64,000 bases of DNA from Desertivirga arenae (GCF_017355785.1 NZ_JAFEWE010000006.1:1-64000), one strand, 5' to 3'. Shown: positions 55,122 to 63,356, counted from the stretch's first letter. Made by a program: numbers and translations. Notes: generated by a model from the sequence alone, not told the origin.

Positions 55122-55937
55122 TTAATTAAATGGAAAGCTCATTTTTGCTTCATCAGGTTTAGCGTTCTGGTAGTTTCGATAAGCCTCTGAGATCGTATCC
55201 GTCAAACTCCATTTTTCCAGATTAGGAACCTGTGTTTGATAGTGTATCGTTATATTCTTCCCCCTTAACGTTTCCATTCTGACCGTATTAAAACTATTCC
55301 GGATATTCAAAATTGCCTGCCTGTCATCCTCTTGGGCAGTAGAAAGCCCTTCTAAATCTGTAACTACCATTGTTGTTGCAACAAGATCCTCCTTTGGATA
55401 ATAGAAGGTTCCATCTTTTCCTACCCTTGGTTCTAATTGCATACCAACTCCTTCAACCGGCTTTACTGTATAGGGGGCACAAAGCGCAAAAAGCGATTTT
55501 AAACCTATCTGATAAGCTACCGCTACAGCCGCCCTTATTAGAAATATACTTCCGATCCCATATCCTGCGATCTCTCTCGAATTCCATAAACCACACAACT
55601 CACCTGTACCATTCTGAGCATAAGACCAAACTAAGTCGAAAACGTTGGGATCAATAGCACCTGTGGCTTGTTCTAAAGGCAACAATTCTGTTCCTCCCGA
55701 AACATGTACCCGGGCTCCGCCATATACACGCTCGCCGTCCAATGATTCTACGATCAATACGAAAGCAGCAGGATTTTTGGTCCATTCGTTCTTTGATGAA
55801 GTAACTTTGGTAATTCCAATACTCGTTAATACATGTTCATGTCCCTGGACAAAGAGTTGGCAAGCCTCAGGATCATCAACTGCACGAAAGGCCCTCAATC
55901 GGACCTCTGGATTTTCCTTATTTAAAGCGTTCCCCAT
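55122..55937 (-). CDS. Autoinducer-synthase/GNAT-like acyltransferase
   Basis: 271 residues, soluble. Residues 15-190 look like the GNAT fold as used by LuxI/FeeM-type N-acyl synthases: RAFRAVDDPEACQLFVQGH at the start, the strand pair YGGARVHVSGG, and after GTGELCGLWNSREIAGYG an alpha helix (SIFLIRAAVAVAYQIG) leading into LFALCAPYT. In LuxI-type enzymes an E/S-R residue pair lies at the same place. If this holds it would join an acyl group from acyl-ACP or acyl-CoA to an amine. It is the first gene of the signalling operon. The call is by pattern only. Confidence 0.6.
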   Translation of the reverse strand: MGNALNKENPEVRLRAFRAVDDPEACQLFVQGHEHVLTSIGITKVTSSKNEWTKNPAAFVLIVESLDGERVYGGARVHVSGGTELLPLEQATGAIDPNVFDLVWSYAQNGTGELCGLWNSREIAGYGIGSIFLIRAAVAVAYQIGLKSLFALCAPYTVKPVEGVGMQLEPRVGKDGTFYYPKEDLVATTMVVTDLEGLSTAQEDDRQAILNIRNSFNTVRMETLRGKNITIHYQTQVPNLEKWSLTDTISEAYRNYQNAKPDEAKMSFPFN

Positions 55938-56311
55938 TAAGTAAATGAATTAGTTTTCCAGCAAATTAAAAACCATAACAACTTGTATAATATCATCAGG
56001 AGTTTTATTTGCTAACCCAAAAGTTTATACGGATCGGTTTTAGAAAAAGATCACTTAATTTGAAAAAGAGTTTTTTAATGTTTTATATATGACATTGATT
56101 TTAAAAGTATTCCCTGATTTTCGGCTGCTATTTAGTGGGGAATAGCAGGAGGAAAGAATTTAATTACAAAACTTTATATACCTTAAGGCCTGTAAAACAA
56201 AATTTGCAACCAGCAATACAAGCAAAGGCATTGAGCTGGCGGGTAAGCTAGGGAGAATACACTTTGAAGCTTGAAAAGAACTAATACAGGATAAATATAT
56301 TATAAAGGACA
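55938..56311. other. Gene-free divergent intergenic region
   Basis: 374 AT-rich bases between the signalling operon and the plus-strand gene at 56312, so both promoters should lie here. One hairpin is visible: CTGCTATT (56125-56132) with AATAGCAG (56141-56148), loop TAGTGGGG. No gene is supported, as short frames encode fewer than 20 residues. No clear TAnnTTTG box was found. Confidence 0.55.
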
Positions 56312-56839
56312 ATGGAACTTAATATCGGAATTGGCTCACGTGTTGCCCACCCTTCCTTTGGTAAGGGTGTTGTAATAAACATCAGGTCTAATGCTTATCT
56401 GATTACATTTATAGAAAGTGGATATAAAGAGATACCTCTTTCGGATGATATTGAGGTGCTCGATGATATGGCGCCCGATACGGACATGGTGAGTGCCTGG
56501 GAAGTGGAACAGACGTTGAAGAAGATCCTGCAGAAGTGGTCGGATGTTTCTGAAGTGGTGCCCTTAGGAGACAAGTGGAAGAATGGAAAGATGGTCTTGC
56601 ACCCTGGGAATGCTGGGCTTGCTCCTAAAGAAATCCCTATCGACCAATTCTTCAATAAGATTGTTATGGTAAGGGACAGACTAAGAGTAATGGAACAAAG
56701 GATTAATGCCAGTGACCTTAGCAATGAAGAAAAAGTAAACCTTCAGCAATACATTACAAGGATCTATGGAAGCTTAACAACCTTCAACATCCTTTTCAAA
56801 TACAAAGAAGATCAGTTTGTGGGAGAGAAAACCTCTTAA
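56312..56839 (+). CDS. Protein of unknown function with Tudor-like N-terminus
   Basis: 175 residues, soluble. Residues 5-45 (IGSRVAHPSFGKGVVINI, then YLITFIESGYKEIPL) resemble the small beta barrel found at the end of UvrD/PcrA helicases and in some RNA-polymerase-binding proteins. The rest is helical (VSAWEVEQTLKKILQKWSD, FFNKIVMVRDRLRVMEQRI, LSNEEKVNLQQYITRIYGSL). A role in binding nucleic acid or polymerase is a guess from the first part. It is monocistronic with its own terminator. Confidence 0.65.
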   Translation: MELNIGIGSRVAHPSFGKGVVINIRSNAYLITFIESGYKEIPLSDDIEVLDDMAPDTDMVSAWEVEQTLKKILQKWSDVSEVVPLGDKWKNGKMVLHPGNAGLAPKEIPIDQFFNKIVMVRDRLRVMEQRINASDLSNEEKVNLQQYITRIYGSLTTFNILFKYKEDQFVGEKTS

Positions 56840-56852
56840 ATCATCTTTTAAT

Positions 56853-56890
56853 AAATGGAAAGTAATACTAATAAGTAATACTTTCCATTT
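56853..56890. terminator. Terminator between convergent genes
   Basis: AAATGGAAAGTA (56853-56864) pairs with TACTTTCCATTT (56879-56890), 12 bp, followed by TCTTTT on the plus strand. It serves the gene ending at 56839 and possibly also the convergent CBM48 gene. Confidence 0.8.
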
Positions 56891-56898
56891 TCTTTTAA

Positions 56899-57189
56899 TT
56901 AAACGACAAGAACACTGTTAGTGCTGCCAAAAGCGTTAGGACTTTGCTTATCTGCATCCGGCTCCTCTAACCATTCGGTTCCGTCAATCCTGTATTTGAA
57001 TTCATGTTCGGTGTTTTTTGGCAAAGTAACCTCTGCACTAAAAGTACCGTCTTTCTTCTTATTCAATAAAATAGAATTTTCCCAATCGCTATTTAATCCT
57101 AATATCTCTACCTTTTCAGCACTTTCTGGCTTAACTATAAATTTAACCTTGCAGAGATCCTTAGTCTTTAAGTATGTTTTTTGAAGCAT
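56899..57189 (-). CDS. Isoamylase-N/CBM48-like (AMPK glycogen-binding) domain protein
   Basis: 96 residues forming a single early-set beta sandwich: CKVKFIVKPESAEKVEILGL, NSDWENSILLNKKKDGTF, the aromatic-rich EFKYRIDGTEWLEEPDA, then NSVLVV. This is the isoamylase-N/CBM48 type that binds alpha-glucans in glycogen-branching enzymes and AMP-activated kinase. Here it stands alone without a catalytic domain, as in many Bacteroidota. The conserved W and E-F-K-Y-R-I-D-G pattern is clear. Partner and role are unknown. Confidence 0.85.
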   Translation of the reverse strand: MLQKTYLKTKDLCKVKFIVKPESAEKVEILGLNSDWENSILLNKKKDGTFSAEVTLPKNTEHEFKYRIDGTEWLEEPDADKQSPNAFGSTNSVLVV

Positions 57190-57489
57190 AATTTTTATTG
57201 CATTAATAATTTAATACCAATTTTAAGAAATAATAAACATTTTCATAGTAAAACTAGAAATAAATTTTAATTATCAAAAAAAGTATTGAAAATTTATTTA
57301 CCAGTTGAACATTTTATTATAATGTCGACTTGCGTATAACACCCTACTGCTGCTTTTGTTTAGGATATATGAAGCATGCACTGATATTTCTTCAACAATT
57401 ATCTCAGAAACTTGAAAATGTGTAAACCTTAAATGAGAAATGCCCCTGGATTAACAGGGGCATTTCTCATTTAAAGTTATATTTTCTCT
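57190..57489. other. AT-rich intergenic region with a possible 18-codon frame
   Basis: 300 bases between two minus-strand genes. The left 180 are very AT-rich and probably hold the promoter of the CBM48 gene. On the plus strand a frame from ATG 57369 to TAA 57425 reads MKHALIFLQQLSQKLENV and is followed four bases later by a strong hairpin, so a tiny transcript or small RNA is possible. I would not call it a gene. Confidence 0.3.
57431..57472. terminator. Long hairpin, terminator of the phosphatase-like gene
   Basis: 18-bp perfect stem, 57431-57448 with 57455-57472, core TGCCCCTG/CAGGGGCA, loop GATTAA. It begins 18 bases after the stop of the minus-strand gene at 57490. The T content after it is modest on both strands. 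Confidence 0.75.
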
Positions 57490-58608
57490 CTAAAGATCTT
57501 TCACCTTCACAACTTGTAATTGCCTGCGTTTAAATTCCTTCAAAATGGCTAAAGCTGATTTTGACTCAGTGTTCCAATGATGAACTACCAAAGGGCGAGG
57601 ACTTTCAAGGATCTGATCAGCAATTTCTTTGACTTTTTTGTTACTTGCGTCCTCAGCAAGTGGTAAATTAACAACAGATAACTCATAGGGATTTAACATA
57701 GCCTTCTCTTCTTCTACGATTTTCCTTATATCAGGTGTTGTTGGGTTTAGTAAGTTAACTACAGTCTTATAATTTCCGGCTAATATATATCCAAGGAACT
57801 CCTCTTTTGTAGGATAAGGAATAAAATAGAGGCCTTCCGTTACCTTATATATGTCTCCCCTTTCAAAGCTTCCAATTTCTTCCAGAGTGCGATGGGCAAC
57901 CGTTGAGCCTATCTTTGTTGTATCACTTATCCTCGAAATTAAATTCTTCACAACATTCACCCGATCTTTTCCAAGGTAGCAGTGTACATAGTACTTTCCT
58001 TTTCCAGATTTGACAAGCTTTTTAATTACTTCAATTGATTGAGTATTCTCACTTAACCAAGGAAGCATTGGTGCCTTTATCAACTCAATGCCTGATGATC
58101 TGGCGTTCTCCTCCTCATCCGAAAGCAACTTTAGCTCAAAAGGAGCCACAGCAGGATGCAATAAAGTAATAATGCCTGTATATCCTTCAGCCTTTAATTT
58201 CTCAACCTGCGCTTTCTCAGGATAAGGACCTATCGTGAAGCGATCTGAAACTACATGGTTTTCACCTGATGTATTAATTGCAGCTGGATTCATCATATAA
58301 GCGACTGCTACGGTGCTTAAAATGAGAGGTATCACGAAAATAGCTACTTTAGCAATAGAGCTTTTTGAATTCCGTAATGTTGTCAATGCCCATAAAGATA
58401 GAGCTACTGAAATTAAGATCAGTAGTGCGATTAAAAGCATAACACTTGCACTCTCCGAGCTCTGACTCCAGTTATGATCTCTGGAATAATTAATAACAGA
58501 TCGCAATGGACCGAGAAGTAATCCTGTTCCTATTGGGTACCCTATAAAGACTATTAAAAAAACAAGGATCAGCCATTCCCTCAAGCCCTTTGGCAGATTT
58601 CTTTTCAT
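57490..58608 (-). CDS. Membrane protein with tandem dual-specificity-phosphatase-like domains
   Basis: 372 residues. Three N-terminal membrane helices (12-34, 56-78 and 88-107), then two similar soluble domains. Domain 1 (118-240) has the tyrosine-phosphatase signature H209-C210-YLGKD-R216, that is C-x5-R, and a preceding strand with FTIGPYPEKAQVEKL. Domain 2 (255-372) repeats the layout (YFIPYPTKEEFLGYI, TVVNLLNP), but its site reads H343-H344-WNTES-K350, so Cys and Arg are replaced. The first should be a phosphatase, the second a binding or regulatory copy. The substrate could be phosphoprotein, lipid or inositol phosphate. Confidence 0.75.
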   Translation of the reverse strand: MKRNLPKGLREWLILVFLIVFIGYPIGTGLLLGPLRSVINYSRDHNWSQSSESASVMLLIALLILISVALSLWALTTLRNSKSSIAKVAIFVIPLILSTVAVAYMMNPAAINTSGENHVVSDRFTIGPYPEKAQVEKLKAEGYTGIITLLHPAVAPFELKLLSDEEENARSSGIELIKAPMLPWLSENTQSIEVIKKLVKSGKGKYYVHCYLGKDRVNVVKNLISRISDTTKIGSTVAHRTLEEIGSFERGDIYKVTEGLYFIPYPTKEEFLGYILAGNYKTVVNLLNPTTPDIRKIVEEEKAMLNPYELSVVNLPLAEDASNKKVKEIADQILESPRPLVVHHWNTESKSALAILKEFKRRQLQVVKVKDL

Positions 58609-58729
58609 ATAGTAAGGTTAAACAGAGGATCTTACGCTTAGTATAATCCAAGGGTTACAGTTTGTTTCGGTAAGGCTGGAGAAAGACTACCAGAATAAGA
58701 GGTAAGATTGTTCAATAAGTTACAACAAA

Positions 58730-58753
58730 AAACCCGGACATCTGCCCGGGTTT
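58730..58753 (-). terminator. Terminator of citrate synthase gene
   Basis: AAACCCGG (58730-58737) pairs with CCGGGTTT (58746-58753). On the minus strand it is followed by TTTTTTGTTG. It lies 20 bases after the gltA stop. Confidence 0.85.
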
Positions 58754-58772
58754 CCTATATCTTCTAAAAAAG

Positions 58773-60059
58773 TTAACGTTTCGAACGTTCCACAAATTCT
58801 CTTTCTACATGCCCTACGTAAACCTGACGAGGACGACCTATAGGCTCTTTATTTTCACGCAACTCTTTCCATTGTGCTATCCATCCAGGTAACCGACCTA
58901 AAGCAAATAATACAGTAAACATATCCGTAGGGAAACCTAAAGCACGGTAAATGATACCGGAATAGAAGTCTACGTTCGGGTAAAGTTTACGCTCTACGAA
59001 GTATGAATCATTAAGAGCAGCTTCCTCCAGTTTCTTAGCGATCTCAAGTACAGGATCGTTTATTCCAAGTTTGTCAAGAATATCATCGCAAGCCTTTTTA
59101 ATGATCTTAGCCCTTGGATCAAAGTTTTTATATACCCTATGACCAAAGCCCATCAGGCGGAAATTGTCGTTCTTATCTTTCGCTTTCGCAATCCACTTAT
59201 CAGTGTCACCACCATCTTCCTTAATTTTCTCTAGCATTTCGATCACCGCCTGATTAGCGCCACCGTGAAGAGGCCCCCAAAGTGCGGAAACACCAGCCGA
59301 GATAGATGCATATAAATTAGCTTCAGAAGAACCTACTATACGTACAGTAGATGTTGAACAGTTTTGCTCGTGATCTGCGTGAAGGATCAAAAGTTTATTC
59401 ATTGCATCAACAACAACAGGATCAACTTCAATTTCATGAGTAACCTGACCGAAAGTCATATTCATGAAGTTTGAGATATAATCTAGTTTGTGTTGAGGAT
59501 AGATGAATGGCTCTCCCAAAGAACCCTTATAGATCCAGGAAACGATAGTTGGCATTTTAGCCAATAGCTTAATGATGGTAAGATTTATATCGTCTTTCGT
59601 TGGATGAGTATTTAAACTCTCCGGATCAAAGGCTGAAAGAGAACTTACAAGAGATACCAATTGCCCCATGGGATGAGCCTTTGGAGGGAAACCGTCGTAG
59701 AACTTTTTATAATCTTCGTGCAGAAGCGCATGCTTGCTCAACTGGGCCTGAAAATCATCTAACTGCGTTTGCGATGGAAGATCTCCATATATTAAAAGGT
59801 AAGCTACCTCCAGGAAAGAGGTTTTCTCAGCTAATTGCTCAATAGGATAGCCTCTGTATTTTAGAATACCCTGCTCACCATCTAAATAAGTGATCGCACT
59901 TTTAGTACATCCGGTATTTTTATATCCGCTGTCAAGTGTGATATAACCAGTTAAATCACGAAGCTTTGAAATATCAATCGCTTTCTCATTTTCGGTGCCG
60001 GTAATCACCGATAAGTCGTACGTTTTGTCGTCTAGGGTTAAAGAGGCTTTATCTGACAT
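58773..60059 (-). CDS. gltA: Citrate synthase
   Basis: Type II citrate synthase (EC 2.3.3.16), condensing acetyl-CoA and oxaloacetate. I start at ATG 60059 (MSDKASLTLDDK), giving 428 residues; an upstream in-frame ATG adds seven unlikely residues. The N-terminal beta domain (1-50) of the hexameric type is present. Catalytic and substrate residues lie in LILHADHEQNCSTSTVR, GALWGPLHGGANQAV and RLMGFGHRVYKNFDPR, with FYSGIIYRALGFP carrying the active-site Asp. It is monocistronic with its own terminator. It fits with Mqo in an oxidative TCA cycle. Confidence 0.97.
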   Translation of the reverse strand: MSDKASLTLDDKTYDLSVITGTENEKAIDISKLRDLTGYITLDSGYKNTGCTKSAITYLDGEQGILKYRGYPIEQLAEKTSFLEVAYLLIYGDLPSQTQLDDFQAQLSKHALLHEDYKKFYDGFPPKAHPMGQLVSLVSSLSAFDPESLNTHPTKDDINLTIIKLLAKMPTIVSWIYKGSLGEPFIYPQHKLDYISNFMNMTFGQVTHEIEVDPVVVDAMNKLLILHADHEQNCSTSTVRIVGSSEANLYASISAGVSALWGPLHGGANQAVIEMLEKIKEDGGDTDKWIAKAKDKNDNFRLMGFGHRVYKNFDPRAKIIKKACDDILDKLGINDPVLEIAKKLEEAALNDSYFVERKLYPNVDFYSGIIYRALGFPTDMFTVLFALGRLPGWIAQWKELRENKEPIGRPRQVYVGHVEREFVERSKR

Positions 60060-60253
60060 ATATATTGGATGTTGACGCAAAAATAATCAAATAAGCCTTT
60101 TCTGAAATTTTATTTTCATTTGAGGCGGTGTTTTATGAGTTGCGTCATACTTTTTGATAAAAAAATTACATAAAGAAAGCGTCGAAGGCTTTCTTAGGGT
60201 ATTGGTAAGGCTTAAAATGGAAGCTTTTCCAATTAAATAAAGCTATAAAACAA

Positions 60254-60282
60254 AGAAGCCCTGCTAAAAAAGCAGAGCTTCT
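60254..60282 (-). terminator. Terminator of the beta-barrel gene
   Basis: AGAAGC-CCTGCT (60254-60265) pairs with AGCAG-A-GCTTCT (60271-60282) with one mismatch and an AAAAA loop. On the minus strand TTTGTTTTATAG follows. It ends the tandem outer-membrane genes. Confidence 0.8.
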
Positions 60283-60302
60283 AATACTTTTCTAATGATT
60301 TC

Positions 60303-60818
60303 TTATTTGCTCAGGTTAAAACCGTAAGCAATTCTTAATGCTACTTGTCCAAGGCCAGCGTTCTGATATCTAAATTCTTCGTAACGAAGACCCAGATCAA
60401 GTCCGTTGTTAAAACCCAGGCCAATACCAGGAGCCCAAACAAACGCCGTTTTCTGATTTTCATCAGTTCCAAATCCTGCTCCCAGCTCACCACTTATATA
60501 AAAGCGCTCTATAGGAAATACTTTCAATCCTGCTTTTAAAGGAACAAAACCTACGCTTCCCATATCTTCACCTTTAAGTGAAAAGTTGGTATATCCCAGA
60601 GACAAGAGACCAGAAACATTACTGTAGAAATCTTTTTGAAGACGTAAATCGCCACCTACGGCAAAGTTATACGCATCGTGCGTAGGAATTCCCAGGCTCA
60701 GACCAATTCCCAGACGAGTGTCTCTTGAATCACCACCTCTACTTTGAGCATTAGCTGTAGTATAAGAAACGATGATCGCTACCAGTGCAGCTATAAATTT
60801 AAGGTTAAATGTTTTCAT
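60303..60818 (-). CDS. Small outer-membrane beta-barrel protein (second of pair)
   Basis: I start at ATG 60818 (MKTFNLKFIAALVAII), which gives a clean signal peptide ending in ANAQS; earlier starts lack one. The protein (171 residues) alternates hydrophobic strands with Gly turns (LGIGLSLGIPTHDAYNFAVG, YSNVSGLLSLGYTNFS, GLGFNNGLDLGLRYEEF) and ends in strand-like VALRIAYGFNL, as in OmpA/OmpW-like eight-stranded barrels. It is a paralogue of the gene upstream (60943-61476), 124 bases apart. No ligand can be proposed. Confidence 0.78.
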   Translation of the reverse strand: MKTFNLKFIAALVAIIVSYTTANAQSRGGDSRDTRLGIGLSLGIPTHDAYNFAVGGDLRLQKDFYSNVSGLLSLGYTNFSLKGEDMGSVGFVPLKAGLKVFPIERFYISGELGAGFGTDENQKTAFVWAPGIGLGFNNGLDLGLRYEEFRYQNAGLGQVALRIAYGFNLSK

Positions 60819-60942
60819 ACCTATATATATTATGTGTTTACTTATTACCGCTTTGAAACAACAAATGCTACAAATAGTTGGCTGTTTATTTAAAATCGTA
60901 AACACCTTAAACATTAAGGATTGATAATCAGAATAAAAAAAA

Positions 60943-61476
60943 TCAATTCCTCTGTATCAAACTCGTTAAATTTATCCCGTAAGCCACCCTAAGCGCAAAC
61001 TGGCCTGTTCCCATCCCCCTTCTTCGGGACTCTTCATATCTCAAGCCCAAATCCAGTCCGTTATTAAAGGCCCAGCCTAAGCCGGGTGACCATAAAAAGC
61101 TAGACTCCTGCGCCTTGTGCTGCTTAATAGCCGTACCAACCTCTGCAGTTACATATAATTTTTCCAAGGGGAAAACTTTTGTTCCTAGTTTAAATGGAAC
61201 GAAACCAAAATCAGCGAAGTTATTTTTATGATCATGCTGAAACTCACTATATCCGAGGGTAAGAAGACCAGATACACTTCTCGAAAAGTCCTTTTGGGCT
61301 CTCACGTCTCCTCCATAAACCGCGTTAAATCCATGTCGGGTTGGTATACCGGTGCTAAAACCAAGGCTTAGCCGAATAGCTCTGGAATCGGCAGGTTGAG
61401 CACTTGCAATAAATGATGATAATATAAACAGGGCAAATAAAGCCCCGGCAATAGACTTTGTATTGATCATTTTCAT
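60943..61476 (-). CDS. Small outer-membrane beta-barrel protein (first of pair)
   Basis: 177 residues with a signal peptide (MKMINTKSIAGALFALFILS, ending IASAQ). The strand pattern matches its neighbour almost throughout: LSLGFSTGIPTRHGFNAVYG, VSGLLTLGYSEF, FVPFKLGTKVFPLEKLYVTA, FNNGLDLGLRYEES and FALRVAYGINL. It has a short extra C-terminus (TSLIQRN). The tandem paralogues arose by duplication and may be expressed together or from separate promoters, since 124 bases separate them. Confidence 0.78.
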   Translation of the reverse strand: MKMINTKSIAGALFALFILSSFIASAQPADSRAIRLSLGFSTGIPTRHGFNAVYGGDVRAQKDFSRSVSGLLTLGYSEFQHDHKNNFADFGFVPFKLGTKVFPLEKLYVTAEVGTAIKQHKAQESSFLWSPGLGWAFNNGLDLGLRYEESRRRGMGTGQFALRVAYGINLTSLIQRN

Positions 61477-61864
61477 AGGCGTTTTAATTATTTATTGTTT
61501 TCCAATTTTAGAACAAAACATTTCTGAAAAAGTTCACAAACAGCCTTAATTGAATTATTTCTGTATCCCTCTTTTCTCAAAATTTCACAAGGAAGAAAAT
61601 TTTGACGGACGATTTAGATTCGTGGTCTGGGACTATTTTAAGATTACCAGGCGAAGGCAGCTCCACGGTCGTTAATCCAAAGCCCAATTTCAAAATTACT
61701 CTAAAAATCTTCATTCTATTGATAAAGATTTAAAGCATCTGCCTTTTCATTATTAGTTTTTTAGTATCTTAGCTCATTATTAAAACGAGATATTTGTAAC
61801 CCAGATAAGGGTTTGTCGTAGAACGAGAAATATCTTAGTAACGCTTTTAGATAGGGGAACTTGC
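61477..61864. other. Divergent intergenic region with a folded leader
   Basis: 388 bases without a gene, between the outer-membrane pair (minus) and the receiver gene (plus). Close to the receiver start lies a nested fold: AGATATTT (61788-61795) with AAATATCT (61828-61835), enclosing AACCC (61798-61802) with GGGTT (61809-61813). If transcribed it would be a structured 5' leader ending about 30 bases before the ATG at 61865. I see nothing else in the rest. Confidence 0.45.
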
Positions 61865-62257
61865 ATGAAAAAACAAATACTAATTGTTGATGATGAAGTT
61901 AGTATTCTTAAACTGCTGAATTTTGTATTATCCAAGGAATATGACCTTATAATCAAAAACAGTGGCGTTGAGGCAATTAGCTGGTTGGAACAAGGCAACG
62001 ATCCTGAGCTTATTATATCTGACCTTCAGATGCCATATTTCGATGGCAGTTCGCTTATTAGAAATTTAAAGATTAGCGGTTACTACAGAGACACCCCGGT
62101 AATTTTACTGTCAGGAGCAGATGATCTTGACGAAAGGGTAAGCCAAATGTCTGTCAAGGTTGAAAGTTACATGCAAAAACCATTCAATCCCACAACCTTG
62201 AAGAGAGTAATTAGTGAATTAATAGCCCGTAAGAATGATCTTGAGCTCTCCAATTAA
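61865..62257 (+). CDS. Single-domain response regulator
   Basis: 130 residues. VDDE (8-11), phospho-site D53 in IISDLQMPYFDG, Ser of LLSGADD and Lys of MQKPF are all present. There is no output domain. The last 23 bases overlap the start of the sugar transferase gene, in another frame, so the two are tightly coupled. A likely role is to control the transferase or its partner proteins by contact, with a kinase encoded elsewhere. Confidence 0.9.
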   Translation: MKKQILIVDDEVSILKLLNFVLSKEYDLIIKNSGVEAISWLEQGNDPELIISDLQMPYFDGSSLIRNLKISGYYRDTPVILLSGADDLDERVSQMSVKVESYMQKPFNPTTLKRVISELIARKNDLELSN

Positions 62258-63326
62258 TAATCTTTCGCATCAAACAGGGGTCAACGCAAAAGTGGCCTAT
62301 GCTGGTTCTGAATTGAAGGAAATGATCCTACCGGAACTTGTGGCTCAATTTGAGGTAGAATATGATGGTCTTGACCTGGAAAACATCGAGCAATATTTGA
62401 ACGATCAATCCCTCTTAACTCTTCCGGATATCATCCTTTTGGAGGCCGATAAAAAAGAAAACTGGTTGGCTCTGATAAGCCGGATAAGAAAGAACCCTCT
62501 ATTACAGGGTATTATTATCGTTGTTGTGTCTGCTTTCTCCAATAAGGCCTGGAAGAAAAAAGCGATGGCTTTAAAGGTTCACGATTTCTATACTTATCCT
62601 TTTCCTCTCGAAGATCTTTGCGAACGTTTGGGATTCCTTGTAAAGTTTAAACTCATTAAACCTAAGTTAGCAGAACTGGCAGAACAGGTAGATGTTCGAT
62701 ATAAAATGCCTCTTTACAAACGTACCTTCGATATCATCGTTTGTTCTGTAGCATTATTATTCCTATCTCCCCTATTCCTGGTTATTGCCGCTTTGGTTCG
62801 TCTGGAATCAAAAGGACCTATTATTTATAAAAGTAAGCGGGTAGGCACAGGCTATAAGATCTTTGATTTTTATAAGTTCCGTTCAATGAGAACTGGCGCG
62901 GACAAAGAAATAGCAACACTATCGGCACTGAATCAATATTCAGATACAGAAACCGGAAAATCTGCCTTTGTTAAAATAAAAGACGATCCGCGGATAACCA
63001 AAGTAGGACATTTCATCCGCAACACTAGTATAGATGAGTTACCGCAGCTGTTTAATGTATTAAAAGGTGATATGTCTTTGGTAGGTAATCGCCCTCTTCC
63101 TTTATACGAAGCAGAAATGCTTACATCAAACGAATGGACCACTCGTTTCCTTGGGCCCGCTGGATTAACTGGTTTATGGCAGATCAGCAAACGCGGAAAA
63201 GAAGAAATGTCTGAGAGAGAGAGAAAGAAGCTGGATAACTATTATGCAGCTAATTACTCCTTCTGGTTGGATCTTAAGATTATCATCGGAACATTCCCGG
63301 CATTATTACAAAAAGAAAAAGTTTAA
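62235..63326 (+). CDS. Sugar transferase with N-terminal pseudo-receiver
   Basis: 363 residues. Residues 15-145 look like a receiver fold that has lost its phospho-acceptor: the site reads LPDIILLEADK, with Glu70 in place of Asp, but SAFSN and YPFPLEDL keep the later pattern. Residues 155-363 are a bacterial sugar transferase (WcaJ/PssY type): YKRTFDIIVCSVALLFLSPLF (membrane hairpin), IIYKSKRVG, FDFYKFRSMRTGA, the DELPQLFNVLKGDMSLVGNRP motif and GLTGLWQISKRG. The enzyme moves a sugar phosphate to undecaprenyl phosphate, starting a surface polysaccharide. Glu at the receiver site may imitate phosphorylation. Confidence 0.85.
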   Translation: MILSSPINNLSHQTGVNAKVAYAGSELKEMILPELVAQFEVEYDGLDLENIEQYLNDQSLLTLPDIILLEADKKENWLALISRIRKNPLLQGIIIVVVSAFSNKAWKKKAMALKVHDFYTYPFPLEDLCERLGFLVKFKLIKPKLAELAEQVDVRYKMPLYKRTFDIIVCSVALLFLSPLFLVIAALVRLESKGPIIYKSKRVGTGYKIFDFYKFRSMRTGADKEIATLSALNQYSDTETGKSAFVKIKDDPRITKVGHFIRNTSIDELPQLFNVLKGDMSLVGNRPLPLYEAEMLTSNEWTTRFLGPAGLTGLWQISKRGKEEMSERERKKLDNYYAANYSFWLDLKIIIGTFPALLQKEKV

Positions 63327-63356
63327 AAGAGGTTTCTTTTAAAAGATTCACCATAG

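Noticed and set aside
57369-57425. 18-codon plus-strand frame followed by a hairpin
   Set aside because: Too short, and the hairpin is explained as the terminator of the minus-strand gene; kept only as a note in the intergenic entry.
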